From positions 1,314,501 to 1,378,500 of the forward strand of contig NC_059556.1 of assembly GCF_905220415.1 (NCBI RefSeq): a stretch of 64,000 nt of DNA. The letters run 5' to 3'. This DNA is from Colias croceus (Eukaryota; Arthropoda; Insecta; Lepidoptera; Pieridae). Shown here in pieces: positions 23,204 through 35,762 of the stretch. The stretch's first letter is position 1. Every line of letters begins with the position of its first letter. Position numbers and translations under genes: made by a program. Below the pieces are notes generated by a model. That model did not search any database. It saw nothing but the letters and a program-made list of their open reading frames with translations, and had not been told where the DNA came from.

Positions 23204-25217
23204 TGTGAATATAATATTAAGTATTAAAAAAGAACACGCATAAATGCCATAGATTTATGAATCAATATTAAATACGTAGGTACCATAACTAATTAACTAG
23301 GTACGGTTACCATTGACAACTTTCTCGAAGGAAACACGAATAAATCATAAAATATAACAAAAATGCATTGTCCGTCTGTCTGTACCTGAGCTTCTCGGAA
23401 AGCTCTTTGTGCAGCTTCGAAATGTACTTTCCCCAAAGACAATTTTGTGAATAGATTCTTTTTTTTGTTGTCAATACGAAATTCGAATAACAGCTAGTTG
23501 GAGCTTTTGAATATTTATAAAATAACTATAGGATGTTTAATGTCAAGATAAGTAAGTAGGTAGGAACATAATTTCGATATAGGTATGTACCTACCTACCG
23601 CATTATGTAGAAATGTTTCCGATTTTTAAACAACGAATACCTACTTACCTATCTAAATATTCATACAAAAGTCGGTTTTAAAAAGATGCTATTGCAATTT
23701 TGCCATGTAAAACTAACTATAAATATAATATTTTGCATTTTATGTGTGGATGTTTGTGATTTCACGCGAAATCCGCTGATAGGAACACGTACCACGACTC
23801 ACACGAGTGTAGCCACGGGCTACAGCTAGTTTACATAAAAAAACAATTACGAGTAAATGTAACCTATGTTGTTTTATACGATTGATTAACAACATTCTAT
23901 AAAAAAAAAATCAATTTCATCACTTAAGTATACAAAATTTCATAATATGCTATAGCTTCGACCCGTGCGGTTTACGGCTCCACTCGATCTCGTGTGATAC
24001 CTAGACTAGTAGCCTATTATAATAATAATTGACCATCCAGACTGTATTCCACCTTTACGCTAAATTAGGTACAATCCGATCAACTTATTTTGAATAATCC
24101 AATCTATACAGTATATAAATATACACTTTCGTCTTATAAAATAATAAAAGTAGTATAATGAATATAATAAAATAAACTCATCTGCCCTAGATAAGATTAA
24201 AATCAATTAACTTTTTAAGCGTACCTATTATAACTGTAGCATACTATAAATTATTTATTTACGTTTGGAACGTGTTCAAAGTTGGCCATAGACACTCCAT
24301 AGAACATACTTTGTGACCCACTTCTAGTGTCTATGATTTGATGACTCATTGAAGTTTGTTTATAAACTACGGTACTTTTAGGGTCAAATATTTTACGAGG
24401 CCCTGCCGTTGTGTTTTGATGGTATTGATAAGGTACTTAATATCATAAAATATTATACGTTATTGTTGTTGTAATAACTATGACGCTTTATGGTTTTTTT
24501 AACGTGATAATACTTTGACTGCATTGTTGAATTTTTAAAATTTTTAGGTTGATGATATCAACTTAAAAATTAGGTATCCGGGTAATTTTCGGGAATTTTT
24601 CTTGTTCTCGATTAAGAACTTTTAAAAATTTCGCATGAGAGATTCGAAGGATAGGTACCACTTTTCAACCGACTTCCTAAAAGGAGGCTCCATTTCGTTT
24701 GTTGCCTCTGAACTTTCGCTTAGCTGAACGGATTTTGATGTTTTTTTTTTTATTTGAAGGCTGCTGAAAAATTTGTCTAGTTCTCACAATTTTAAAATAA
24801 TTGTCACTACCTGTAAACTAGATAGGTAGTCATAAAATAAATAAATAGTAGACTACATGTACCTAAGTAATCAAACCTAGGGGTTGGTAACGACAATCTA
24901 TACGTGCGCACGAACGAACACAGGCGGAAATCTAGTTTGTCCTCTAAGTCCCCTCTTTACAGGCTCCCTTCACCTTGATCTTGAAGGGTTTAACATTTTT
25001 CAATCACAAGTACACTTTGAGTACAGTGTGATTATCGAACAATGTGTATACAGAACTCGTTTTATATGAGGCGGATAAAATCTGTGCGTCTCCAATGATA
25101 TTCAAATTGGTTTGTCGTATTCGTTTAGACTTAAAATTATTGTAACCTAGTATAGGTATACCTAATAATGTATAATTTTAGTTGATTTTCGTGATGAAGA
25201 AATAATTGGGTCTTCTA
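23204..25217. other. intergenic AT-rich DNA with a degraded repeat piece
   Basis: Near 24668 CAACCGACTTCCTAAAAGGA followed by GGATTTTGATG resembles a common degraded lepidopteran repeat. No gene seen. Confidence 0.4.
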
Positions 25218-25416
25218 ACTAATATTATAAAGCTGAAAAGTTTGTTTGTTTGCTTGAATGCGGTAATCTCAAGATATACTCGGCCTATTTGATAAATCCT
25301 TTCAATGTTAGATAGCCTATTTATTGAGGAAGGCTTTGTACATCATCACACGAAGATCAATAGGAGAGGACTGAGGAGCAATACATTATACAGGTAACGC
25401 CGCTGAGTATAGCTGG
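25218..25416 (+). mobile_element. Helitron-like family A copy 5, diverged
   Basis: CTAATATTATAAAGCTGAAA with a decayed body and a 3' end GTATAGCTGG instead of CTAG; an old copy. Confidence 0.6.
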
Positions 25417-25959
25417 TAATTATTCATAAGAATGATTTCAGACAAAATACCACCAAAATTAACTATTGAATTCATATTTGATGACTCTGATTCATTCATC
25501 GCTTCGAACTTTTTTACCGCCGCAAAAAGTCTCTTCAAGATCGGACCAGTTGTTTTCGATATAATCCTTTATACTTACAGTAAAAAAACCTCTTCTGTAT
25601 ATCGTTAATCGTACCTACTGTACTATCTTTTTTCTAATTTTATTAAAATATAGGTAACAAATACCAATATTCAGTCAATTTTGGAGTGCCAAAAATGCAA
25701 CCAGATTAAAAAAAATATTCATACCTACCATGAGATAGGAAAGGAATGAATGAATGATAAGTTTTAAATATCTTTATGTAATGTTAAACTAATAAACATT
25801 TATGAATACGGAAAAATACAATCTAAATATAATGGATGTATGTTTATGTAGAGACGACTGGTCTTTTGCAAGTAAGCGGTCTCTCTGAAAATCAAAACTT
25901 ACAACAAGTTAGGCACAATAATCCTCCTCTTTCTGAATCTATAAGGATAGTTTAATACA

Positions 25960-26100
25960 TCATGCACGAATTCCGCGATTAGCTCGCTTATGTAAATAAA
26001 AATAAAGCACAAACGAAGCCGAATGGCCACATTGGTATGGTGGGTAACGGTCGCCCCGCTTCAGACCGGTTAGCCATATCGGCTTAGACGCTTATTTCCT
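25960..26100. promoter_or_regulatory. candidate regulatory island
   Basis: Balanced-composition block with TGTAAATA (forkhead-like) and GCGATTAGC, then GGCCACATTGGTATGGTGGG and GTCGCCCCGCTTCAGACC. It matches no repeat in the window. Function inferred from complexity only. Confidence 0.2.
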
Positions 26101-26397
26101 TATTATAACGATTTTTACACGAGTTTAGAGAAATTAATTTTGTTAATTGGAGTACAGCTTTGGTTAAGGTGCGGTTATTCTATTTTCTTGGATAAGTAGA
26201 TGTTTATAAAATTCTAAGAACCTAGGTACCTACCCATTTTATTGTGTAAGTAGCTAAGCTTTCTGCGCGTGGTTTGTAGAAAACTTGATAAATTGTTAGC
26301 TTCATGGTAATTGGTACATATAATAATATGTAATTGAAAATTCTATCCAAAGCCAAATCGTTCGATTGTAAAAAACATACGCTATTATCTATTTATA

Positions 26398-26644
26398 GGT
26401 ACTAATACTATAAAGCTGAAGAGTTTGTTTGTTTGTTTGAACGCGCTAATCTCAATACTGGTCTGATTTGAAAAATTCTTTCGGTGTTAGATAGCCCATT
26501 CATCGAGGAAGGCTATGGGCTATAGTCTATACATATAATAAATCTGTAGAAGGGTCAATTCTGTACATTGAAAATATTGAAAAAATAACTAGCAGGGGGT
26601 GTTACTGGATCGATACCAAACCCAAATATGTGATTAAAAAAATT

Positions 26645-26685
<41 letters not shown>

Positions 26686-27076
26686 ATGTGAAGACATCAC
26701 GTGAAAACTACCGGTTCGATTTCGATGAAACTTGGTATAATTATACCTTATTATCCTGGGCGTAAAATAGGATACTTTTTATCCTGGAAAAATACGTAGA
26801 AAAAAAATTAATCTCAATTTTTCAGTTATCCATAGACGTTGTTCTGTAGTAGGTACCGCGAACACACGTTGCGTATTATTATAGACCTAGCCGTATTTGG
26901 GTCCAATAGATATTTATAAGATGTCATTGTCCGAGTTACTCAAAATGGAGAAATAAACCATCCACGCAAAGACCGACATCCGCGCGGACGGAGTCGCGGG
27001 CGGAAGCTAGTATTATATAATCACACTAAGATCAACAGGAGCGGAGCCACGCGGGTGAAACTGCGAAGCGCAGCTT
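26398..27076 (+). mobile_element. Helitron-like family A copy 6, split by a family B insertion
   Basis: Left part 26398-26525 stops in GGGCTATAG; right part 27011-27076 resumes TATTATATAATCACACTAAG ... GCGCAGCTTA. The interruption is the complete family B element at 26526-27010. Confidence 0.8.
26526..27010 (+). mobile_element. Helitron-like family B copy 3 (nested)
   Basis: 485 bp, the same length as copy 1 and nearly identical to it, TCTATACATATAATAAATCT ... GCGGAAGCTAG followed by T. Its insertion inside family A shows B was active after A. Confidence 0.85.
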
Positions 27077-27543
27077 ATGGTAATAAATATACAAGCAAAT
27101 GATGAAGTCAGGCGGCTAGTTTTAAGTATACAAAGTCAGTTTTTATTTGTGTAACATTTTTTTACATTTGTTTATATCTGTCAATATTGCCGCCTGTGAC
27201 ATTTGATGATTTGACACCTATACAATGAACTGGGCTTAATGTAAACATCTTAATTGGTTCACCGTATTATGTTTCTGTCAACAGTTGTTTCGTAGCTACA
27301 GGAAGACAAACGTACAAACTCAATACTGAGAACGTAGAAATGATTACGTAGCACGTAAAGTCTGGTGCTGAATCGATTTTAAAGTTTGTATTTTTTAATA
27401 TTAATGTTCTAATATACAAAAAAACTATCCAAAAACAGAGCTAAAGTTGTATATTTTCTTGAAAGCCTGATTTAAGCTGACTTTTATATGTGTAGGTATT
27501 ATTGTGCAAAGTAATAAGGCGAGTTGATGACTCTTATTTTACA

Positions 27544-27726
27544 CTAGCTGCTCCGCGCGGTTTCAACCCCGTGGCTCGTGACTCCTATTAGTCGTAGAGT
27601 GATGATAGCCTATAGCCTTCCTCGATAAATGAGCTATCTAACACCGAAAGAATTTTTCAAATCGGACCAGTAGTTCCCGAGATTAGGGCGTTCAAACAAA
27701 CAAACTCTTCAGCTTTATAATATTAG
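27544..27726 (-). mobile_element. Helitron-like family A copy 7
   Basis: Starts CTAGCTGCTCCGCGCGG and ends TTATAATATTAG. Confidence 0.75.
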
Positions 27727-27881
27727 TTAATCTACTAATATCTATGGAATCAAGATGTTTTAATTTCAATAGTATTTTTTCAATTGTATAATGAAATTTT
27801 CTTTTGGTAATTATGTTGGGATGGGAATGTATTTCATGTTCTTAAAATCACACAGCATTGCGAGCATGTATATATGTCATA

Positions 27882-27948
27882 GCCATATCGTAGATTTGCG
27901 CATTTCATGAAACGATTGATCATAAAATGAGCAAATCTACGATATGGC
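27882..27948. mobile_element. small palindromic MITE-like element
   Basis: Near-perfect inverted repeat: GCCATATCGTAGATTTGC at the left is the reverse complement of the right end, with about 30 bp between the perfect arms that is itself partly palindromic. A second copy begins at the left edge of the window. Confidence 0.65.
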
Positions 27949-28034
27949 CACGTTATACCTATACATGATATAATTATACAACCTGTTTAATTGTATACCA
28001 GAACCTTCTCCCAAGAATAAAACGGAGAACATAT

Positions 28035-28244
28035 TCTATGCTAATATTATAAGGCGGAAGAGTTTGTTTGTTTGAACGCGCTAATCTCGGAAACTACTGG
28101 TCCGATTTGAAAAAATCTTTCGGTGTTAGATAGCCCATTTATCGAGGACGGCTATAGGTATAAGCTATAATATAATATCATCTGACATCTCGCTAAGACC
28201 AACAGGAGCGGAGCACTGTGGGTAAAACCGCGGATCACAGCTCG
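28035..28244 (+). mobile_element. Helitron-like family A copy 8
   Basis: TCTATGCTAATATTATAAGG ... GCGGATCACAGCTCG; decayed 3' terminus. Confidence 0.7.
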
Positions 28245-29019
28245 TAGACAAACTCGACCAAAGAGGTCGCTCACGATTGTAACGGATCACAAATAAAGAA
28301 CGGTTATTTGGCGTATTATCGAGAAAGGCTATTATTGTGCTATTATAAAGGCCTATAATATGTTGCAGAGCTGCATTGGTAATTCATTCATAAGTTGGTT
28401 AATTTATGAATGTACCTATGAACGACATTTCAGGAAGAAGGGTGTGATATTTTTTGAGTATAAGAATGCATAGGTATATGATGTACTTATATGCATGTTT
28501 CAATATGATGCCCATTACAACATTTGTCTTCAAATTATCAACCAACTATTGTCAACAAACTATTGAGTGGTTTGAAAATGATGGATTTACATTCATGATA
28601 ACAATGTTAATATGTACATATGTAAGTATATGATTAAAAATTTTACTCATACAGATTCTTCTTAATACTAGATCTCATCATCATCATCATCATTATAATA
28701 TGTATTATCTACGTCTAACTGTTTCTCGCACAACTTAGAACATTTCAATATTATCATCCAATCATAGTTCTATACCTAACACACCATTTTCACATGATCT
28801 TTCAGTATTCCTTCGCTAACTGATAAAGAAAAAGTGCACATAGGTACAGATGAAGAAAATATTGATATCAATTTGATAGTGATTTGATATAATATATTTC
28901 CTTAGAGTGCACGAGTAGGTAACGCTCTATACAAGAAGCTTATATCTGCTCTATACATAGCTAATCCATTGTAAATATAGGCTATATTATACAGATTATA
29001 TTAAGACAGATAACAGCCC

Positions 29020-29110
29020 GTCGATTGGCCACAAAAAGCGCGGCAAAGTTGGTCAGATGTCCAATCTGGCAGATGTCGCGCCATCTGGTGCATGGCGGTA
29101 TGCACCCGCT
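29020..29110. promoter_or_regulatory. E-box cluster, candidate enhancer
   Basis: Three identical E-boxes of the CAGATG/CATCTG type lie within 34 bp (29054-29059, 29070-29075, 29082-29087) in a GC-richer island. Repeated bHLH sites this close are uncommon by chance, but no expression or conservation data are available here. Confidence 0.3.
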
Positions 29111-29362
29111 TACCTGGCCCCGGGTTTATTGTATTTAAATTGACATTTATTAGTCGAGCACTGAAAATGATGGATTCATGCTGTTCGAATTAGGTGACAG
29201 GTGATCTGTGGACAGTAGCTGATGATCAATCGAAAAGATAAATAAATAAATAAAATAAGGCGGTTCTGATAACGATTGCGATTAACTTTTTAAAATTAAA
29301 AGTTAGCTTTCGAGTTTATTTCACTTAATTTGAAATATGTTTATCTAATACTCAGGCAAGTA

Positions 29363-30806
29363 GGGTAGACTGGGTACGGTTGTGCCAGGGTACCGTTGTG
29401 ACAGTCGCTGTATTGTCGAAACTATAGGGATTAGCGGGGGGCGTGCAAGGGGAAAGACGGGCGCCTTGCACGTCTCAACCTGTGTCAAAGTGTTGCGTCA
29501 TCCGACGCGCAGAGAGTACGTGACCAGGAGCACATTTTGATTTTTGAACGCAAAAAGTAAGTATTTTGATTCAATATTATTTCGTAATTGCTATTACATG
29601 TATACTGATAGGGTATTGAGTGTTGTTCATCGATATAAATCAAATAGTAACAGTGTAATATCAGTGGTTACATTTATTGTAGGTTATTTTGTTTTGACGT
29701 GGTGGTGTTTCTTTTATTAAAACGATCTGTGGGTACAGTTGTGACATTTTTACTGGGTACGGTTGTGACATAAGTAAAAGCGGTTGTTTATTGTTTTAGA
29801 TGCCTAGAATACGCAAACGAAAGACTACAAGAGCACAGCTGCACAGTGCAGCTTGAATCAGTATGAAGATGCTTACAAAGAAACTAAACGCGGGACTTCT
29901 TTGCGACAAGCTGCGGAAATGCATGATGTTAATCGCATGTCACTATTAAGGTATATTCGAAAACGCGATAATGCCAGCACGGGTGATAGTGAAAACAATA
30001 GCATTAGCATGGGGTATGTTTCTCACAATAAAGTGTTTTCCGAACAACAAGAGCAGCAGTTGTCAAAATATTTACAGCGTTGCGCGGACATTTATTTCGG
30101 ACTTACTCCAAAAGAGGTGCGGAAGTTGGCTTTTGAGCTTGCAACTCAATATAACCTAAAGCAACCTGCTACTTGGGCTGAGAATGAGATGGCAGGCGAA
30201 GAATGGTTCCGTTCATTCCTGAATAGAAATCCTTCTCTATCTGTTCGAGTAGCTCAAGCTACAAACCTTTCAAGGGCAACTAGTTTCAATAAAACAAATG
30301 TGGAAGCTTTTTACGACAACTTACAAGTGTCTAGATACTACTATGGATAGACATCCTTACGAACCACAGGATATCTACAATGTCGACGAAACAGGCGTCA
30401 CTACGGTCCAAAAACCTGATAAAGTCATTGCAAAATTTAGGAAAGTATAATTTAGTTGATTATTATATAAAAATAAATAAATATTTTTTGCAATTAAAGT
30501 GTTTTATTGGCATTTTAGAGTATTTTTATCTTATTTTGTGATCATATTAGAGTATTTTCATCGTGTCACTATTGACCCCCAGTACTGTCACAACCGCCCT
30601 TGGGGTGGGTACGGTTGTGACAATTTACCTTTTTTTTTAAATTTCATTTTATGAACTAACCATTTGATTTAGACATATACTTTCATGTTTATACGTTAAG
30701 CAATGAATAAACTTCATTAGAATACATTTTTTGTTCAGATTAATAGCATAAATAAAAAGCTATAGTCAATCATTTGAAAATTGTCACAACCGTACCCAGT
30801 CTACCC
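29363..30806 (+). mobile_element. pogo-like Tc1/mariner element, internally deleted
   Basis: Terminal inverted repeats GGGTAGACTGGGTACGG / CCGTACCCAGTCTACCC are flanked by TA on both sides (29361-29362, 30807-30808). Length 1444 bp. The motif GGGTACGGTTGTGACA, exact or with one or two changes, recurs at 29372, 29388, 29731 and 29755 in forward orientation near the left end, and at about 30586 (minus), 30607 (plus) and 30782 (minus) near the right end. The interior keeps the DNA-binding half of a transposase but not the catalytic core (see the pseudogene entry). Confidence 0.85.
29800..30450 (+). pseudogene. remnant of pogo-like transposase: HTH/CENP-B-type DNA-binding half only
   Basis: Start-like MPRIRKRKTT at 29800 is in a different frame from the main open frame 29853-30350, which begins NQYEDAYKETKRGTSLRQAA and carries the helix-turn-helix (SLRQAAEMHDVNRMSLLRYI) and the CENP-B-type second domain ending SRATSFNKTNVEAFYDNLQ. 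A stop follows at 30348; the next frame continues DIYNVDETGVTTVQKP, the usual lead into the first catalytic Asp, and then ends. Most of the DDE domain is absent, so the copy cannot transpose itself. Confidence 0.8.
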
Positions 30807-31439
30807 TACGTCATATTTACATGAAGTCTATTTCGTTAAATTAGATGTAGTATGACTAGATTTCCGCCCAGGTTTGGTCCGCATCCGCGTATTCAAAGGA
30901 AAAGTAAATTCCCAAGTGAAGGATCAAGAAGATGTTTTATCGCGGTTAACTATCTAGTCCCTAAGAAAATCAAAACACAAAAAAATATATTATTATAAAA
31001 TGGCTATGTTGCGATATGAAAGAAAAACAAAAAAACAAATATAAGTAAGGGCTTATATATTCTTTTATCATTTTAATAAGCTCTAAGAATATAATTATCA
31101 TATATGTACTCAAATTTGAGAAAATATGAAATGCGAAAAGATTCCTTTCAAAATAATTACAGTTAATGTTAATGACTGATAAAAACACAATTGCTTTTGA
31201 TTGATTGAACTTTTAGTTTTACAGATCAATACAACATTCAATAAATTTCCAAACTCCCTATAAATTATACCTACACAATTGTATTTCTATAATTTATTCA
31301 AAGATAAAATTAATTGACCAGATATTCCATAAACAGAAGTCAGCTGTGAACATCAAATTCCAATGCAAAACTGTTGACACAATATCGATATAATTATTTG
31401 CTTATTGCTGCGTAATTAACAATAAATGTTTATTCAGGT

Positions 31440-31580
31440 AAGTAAATAAGAAATTGTCTTGCAGATGCGCATTTCCGAACGAATCAATCTTTGAACAAAG
31501 AGAAAAAAGGCGGGAAGGCGGCCATGTTGGCACGCGCGCAGCTGCCATGACATCTGCCAGCTGTCCCAAGTTTTACATCC
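31440..31580. promoter_or_regulatory. second E-box cluster, candidate enhancer
   Basis: CAGCTG at 31539-31544, CATCTG at 31551-31556 and CAGCTG at 31558-31563, in a GC-rich block (GGCGGGAAGGCGGCCATG) surrounded by AT-rich DNA. Regulatory role inferred. Confidence 0.3.
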
Positions 31581-32153
31581 AATTATTAAGTATCTGTAGC
31601 CTTGGATGGTATAAGCTCATTTCTTATAGACTACTAAGGTACCTACATTGTTTTAGTGAGGCAGGGCCTTTTTATCTGATATCAAATTTATTAACATTGT
31701 TGCTATTTTGCAGCTAATCGATTCAGATAAAGATTCACACCTTCTCCTATACTATTAATTATGTACCTACCCTTGGTTGACGTTTTATTCTTTTATCTTC
31801 ATGGGTCACTGGGTGGTAGGTTCCACACCTACACCCAGTGATAGATGTTTTTGCTCTTAATGGCGTAGTATCTTTTCTATAATAATTACATATTATACGG
31901 AATATTTGGTTGATTTTAAATATGTAAATAAGTTATAGACTAGTAGGTATCTAAAGATTTGTAAGATACAGCCTACATATCCAGGTGCTACGCTAGACGG
32001 CGGAAATGAGCTAGCTATTATTGAAGTCATTTAATTTATGGCGCTGTATATTTAATGAAATAATTAAGATGAATAAATAATTACAAATTTGTAATAACTA
32101 TAAAAACTAAAAAGTTAGAATAATTATTAATTATATTGCTAAATTATAATCTA

Positions 32154-32322
32154 CTAGGTTTCCGCCCGTGGCTTCGCCCGCGCAGTCAAAGAAAAACTCG
32201 AATAGTTCCCGTTCCCGTGGGATTTCTGGGATTGCGTCATTTTCCCGGGATAAAAAGTAGCCAAATTTCATGAAAATTGGTTCAGTAGTTTAGGCGTGAT
32301 TGAGTAACAGATAGGATGTTAT
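32154..32322 (-). mobile_element. Helitron-like family C copy 3
   Basis: Starts CTAGGTTTCCGCCCGTGGC and runs to GATTGAGTAACAGATAG. Confidence 0.7.
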
Positions 32323-32820
32323 TATATCTATTTTTTAAGTTGGAGTATTTAGAATAGAATAGAAAAATAAATAAACAATCATATTATTTGGATGCTACCA
32401 ATTAAATTCGACATGCACTTCTTGATCAGACATTGAACCCTGTACCTCATATAAAGCAAACCACTAACCACACGTCCAAAGGATGCGCCTCAAAAAAAGC
32501 GCGAAAAACCGAACATGCTGATGGTCAAGTTGTTTTAGCGCGAGTTGCTCTTCCGTGGTGAGGGTTCCGTAGTTATTTTCTTTTTTTAATAATTAATATA
32601 AATAAATAGTTATTGCATACATAGGTATTTCAGGTTTTTTAATTCGAAATTCTGTATAATAGATTCACAGATTACGTTAATGTATATTCCCATTGCCGCG
32701 GCCGTGGCGTGGCCACGCTTGACCGTTCGGCCGACCAAAGAAAAATTCGCATGTGGTTTTCGATTTCACCTACAGAACCCCAAAGGCCAACAAGTGTTGA
32801 TAATTATTAAAAAAACAAAA

Positions 32821-33134
32821 TACCCGACTGCACACTAAAAAAAGAGTAAAAATCCTATATTAATTACTCCCGTGATTGAAATGAATCTAATGATACCGCA
32901 TACATATTTTTTTAAAGGGAAATTTAGAAAAAATATTATTATGTCTTTATCCCGTGGGACTTTTAGGATAAAATGTATCCTATGACACTCCCGTAATCAA
33001 GACAAATCTAACGATACCTCATACATCAAAATCCATCAAGCCGTTTAGGCTACAGGTGGTCACAAAGGAAAAGACATACATACATACTTACATACACTCG
33101 AAAAACATTACCCTCCTTCTTTGGCAGTCGGGTA
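32821..33134. mobile_element. MITE-like repeat with TACCCGACTGC inverted ends
   Basis: TACCCGACTGC at the left and GCAGTCGGGTA at the right, exact inverses. The interior repeats a unit about ATACCGCATACAT / ATACCTCATACAT and has (CATA)n near its right end. Confidence 0.65.
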
Positions 33135-33433
33135 AAAATAACAGATGCAGCTGACAGGTTAATCGTGTGTCTATCGTGAGAGACGGCAATCGAGATCTAA
33201 TCGATTACAATTTATTTTCAACCCTGTTATTATAAGTTATGCTTACGGTGCGTTCGAAGGAATGGATGTACCTTGTAAGGGTGCGAAGTGTAACTTTTGA
33301 ATTATTGTAAGATGCAATTGTGAATTGGATCAGTAATATGTTTTTATTACAAGTCTTTTTACAGGTTATTTTGATTTTATTTTACATCTACACCTTATTT
33401 TTAATGGTAACACTAAGACATTTTTATTTTATA

Positions 33434-33602
33434 CTAGCGGTCCGCCCCGGCTTCGCCCGTGGTACATGTTTACGTTTTCTCTACATAAGATCCATCCTCG
33501 TACTTCAAGAAATATAATAAAAAAAGAATTATCAAAATCGGTTCAGTCGTTTTAGAGTTATGCGCTTACCAACACATTTTGCGATTCATTTTTATATATA
33601 TA
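33434..33602 (-). mobile_element. Helitron-like family D copy
   Basis: CTAGCGGTCCGCCCCGGCTT ... ACGTTTTCTCTACATAAG; the family shared with 53.5-54.2 kb. Confidence 0.65.
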
Positions 33603-33954
33603 AGAAGATATCTGGAAGAATTAATAGAATGAAACGTCTTCGCTGTTACATACACGTCTTTAATTTTCAAATAAATTTCTAATTGTAACTAACATATAAA
33701 ATTTATACCATTACTTTATAACCGATCGATGTACACAGACAAAGCCAAGGGCAAATTTAGTTTAACTATAATAAAGGTGAATTCATTAAGTTCACAGTAA
33801 TGCATACTCCGCCCACGCCAATATTATCACTAAGTACCTACCGTAACTGATATGCTCAAAAATGCTGAATCGCGTCAGGATGTTTGGTCTAACGGATGTA
33901 TAAACTATTTTATGATACTAAATGACCCACGCAACTTTGTCTGCATTCATCTAA

Positions 33955-34155
33955 TATACTAATATGTATTATAAAGCTGAAGAGTTTGTTTGTTTGAACG
34001 CGCTAATCTCAGGAACTACTTACCCGATTTGAAAATATATTTCGGTGTTTGATAGCCCATTTATCGAGGAAGGCTATTATAGGCTATATATCATCACGCT
34101 AAGACCAACATAACAGGAGCGGAGCCACGCGGGTGAAACCGCGGAGCACAGCTAG
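33955..34155 (+). mobile_element. Helitron-like family A copy 9
   Basis: TATACTAATATGTATTATAA ... GCGGAGCACAGCTAG. Confidence 0.75.
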
Positions 34156-34784
34156 GAATATGTCTGTAACATTTTTCTTGCATTTTTCATTGATGCTCCA
34201 TTCCTATTGGTCGTAGCGTGATGTTATTACAACCTTCCTCGATTAATGTATAATCCATCAGAAAGAAATATTGTTCTGTTTGTCAGTATGGATGGGTCAT
34301 TATATTTTATAACTAAGACAAGGTGTAATACAGTTTAATATGGGATTATGTACGCAATATTGCCTCAAGTTATAACTAAGAAAGTTACCAATTTTTACTT
34401 TCCTTTTCAGTTATAAAAGCCTATTGTTCTCTTTTATTGAAGTTTTGAATCTTTAAAACTGCAGTCAACATAATTTTCAAAATATACGACGTGGTAATTT
34501 TCACTGAATTCAGGTAAACCAAAAAAACTACAATAGCTAAAATTCAATAATTTAACAAACAAAAGTTTTATAATAAGTATGTATTTGCAAAAAATTTGCA
34601 AGTGAAGCGACAAGCGGTCTGGCTTTGTTAATAGATTAGGATTTCTTAAAACCGAGGTACGGGAAGTAATAAATAATAATTGACTTTCAACAGAATTGCA
34701 AAATTGTCCCAACTACCTGTGTTAGGGTAATATAGGTAGTTATTTTATGTTTAGGTATATTTTGTTTTGTGTTATGATCGATTT

Positions 34785-35063
34785 GACTGACCGGTTGGCT
34801 TGGTTGGTAACTTGGTAGTGGCCCTGCCTTGCCTTCCAAGCCAGAGGTCGTGGGTTCGATTCCCACCCGGGGCAAATATTTGTGTGATGAACATAGATGT
34901 GCTCTGTGTCTGGGTGTTAATTATCTATATACGTATTTATTTAAAATTATATATTTATGTTTACCAGCCATCTGGTTTCCATAACACAAACGAAAGCTTA
35001 GTATGGAATCAGGTCGTGCCGTGTGTGAAAATTGTCCTGAAATATTTATTTATTTATTTATCG
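34785..35063 (+). mobile_element. tRNA-derived SINE copy 1
   Basis: tRNA-like head with a clear B box (GTGGGTTCGATTCCCACCC, about 34851-34869), a SINE body (CTGGTTTCCATAACACAAAC) and a tail of (TTTA)n. The head does not fold into a complete acceptor stem, so it is not a working tRNA. A second copy is inverted at 39690. Confidence 0.75.
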
Positions 35064-35103
35064 ATATTAAAGTTAATTTTTATGCAAAAGTTGTAAGTCT
35101 TAG

Positions 35104-35280
35104 AGCTGATTTTTCAATCCTTGGTTAAAACTTATTCATCGAATAACGTTTTAAACTACCATTTCAAAAATGTATTCCTATTGTCCGTATTTGACAGTTT
35201 ACAGGAGACATTTTTAAAATGTTCGTGTAATACTTTTTTGGACGGATAAATTTTTAACCAAGGATTGAAAAATCGGCCAT
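35104..35280. mobile_element. MITE with GATTTTTCAATCCTTGGTTAA inverted ends
   Basis: Left end TTTTTCAATCCTTGGTTAAA, right end its inverse (TTTTTAACCAAGGATTGAAA). It relates to 5217-5354. The right end overlaps the perfect fold-back that follows. Confidence 0.7.
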
Positions 35281-35317
35281 TACAGTCATAAAGACTGTAA
35301 TGGCCGATTTTTCAATC
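35263..35317. repeat. perfect fold-back, 25-bp arms, 5-nt loop
   Basis: GATTGAAAAATCGGCCATTA plus CAGTC, loop ATAAA, then the exact reverse complement. It spans the MITE right end and its flanking DNA, so it arose after the MITE inserted. Confidence 0.9.
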
Positions 35318-35372
35318 TGCCATTTGTCTGCCAATTATCGTCTGCAAATCTGCCAATTGATTTGATATTTGA

Positions 35373-35563
35373 CTAGCTTTTCCCCGCGGTTTCACTCGCA
35401 TTGCTCCGCTCGTGTTGGTCTTAGCGTGAGGACATACCTATAGCTATAGCCTTCGATAAATGGGCTATCTAACACCGAAAGAATTTTTCAAATCGGACCA
35501 GTAAGTTCCCGAGATTAGTGCGTTCAAACAAACAACTCTTCATCTTTATAATATTAGTATAGA
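35373..35563 (-). mobile_element. Helitron-like family A copy 10
   Basis: CTAGCTTTTCCCCGCGG ... TTATAATATTAGTATAGA. Its 5' end touches the 3' CTAG of the next family B element. Confidence 0.75.
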
Positions 35564-35729
35564 CTAGCTCCTGCCCGCGACTCCGTCCGCACGGAAAAAT
35601 AAAGATTTTTTTTTTCTACGTATTTTTCCGAGATAAAAAGTATCCTATTTTATGCCCAGGATAATAAGTTATAATTATACCAAGTTTCATCGAAATCGAA
35701 CCGTTAGTTTTCACGTGATGCCTGAACAT

Positions 35730-35762
<33 letters not shown>

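Noticed and set aside
34790..34875. Possible tRNA gene with a good B box
   Set aside because: The 5' acceptor strand does not pair with the 3' side, and the same unit with body and tail recurs at 39690 inverted; it is a SINE head.
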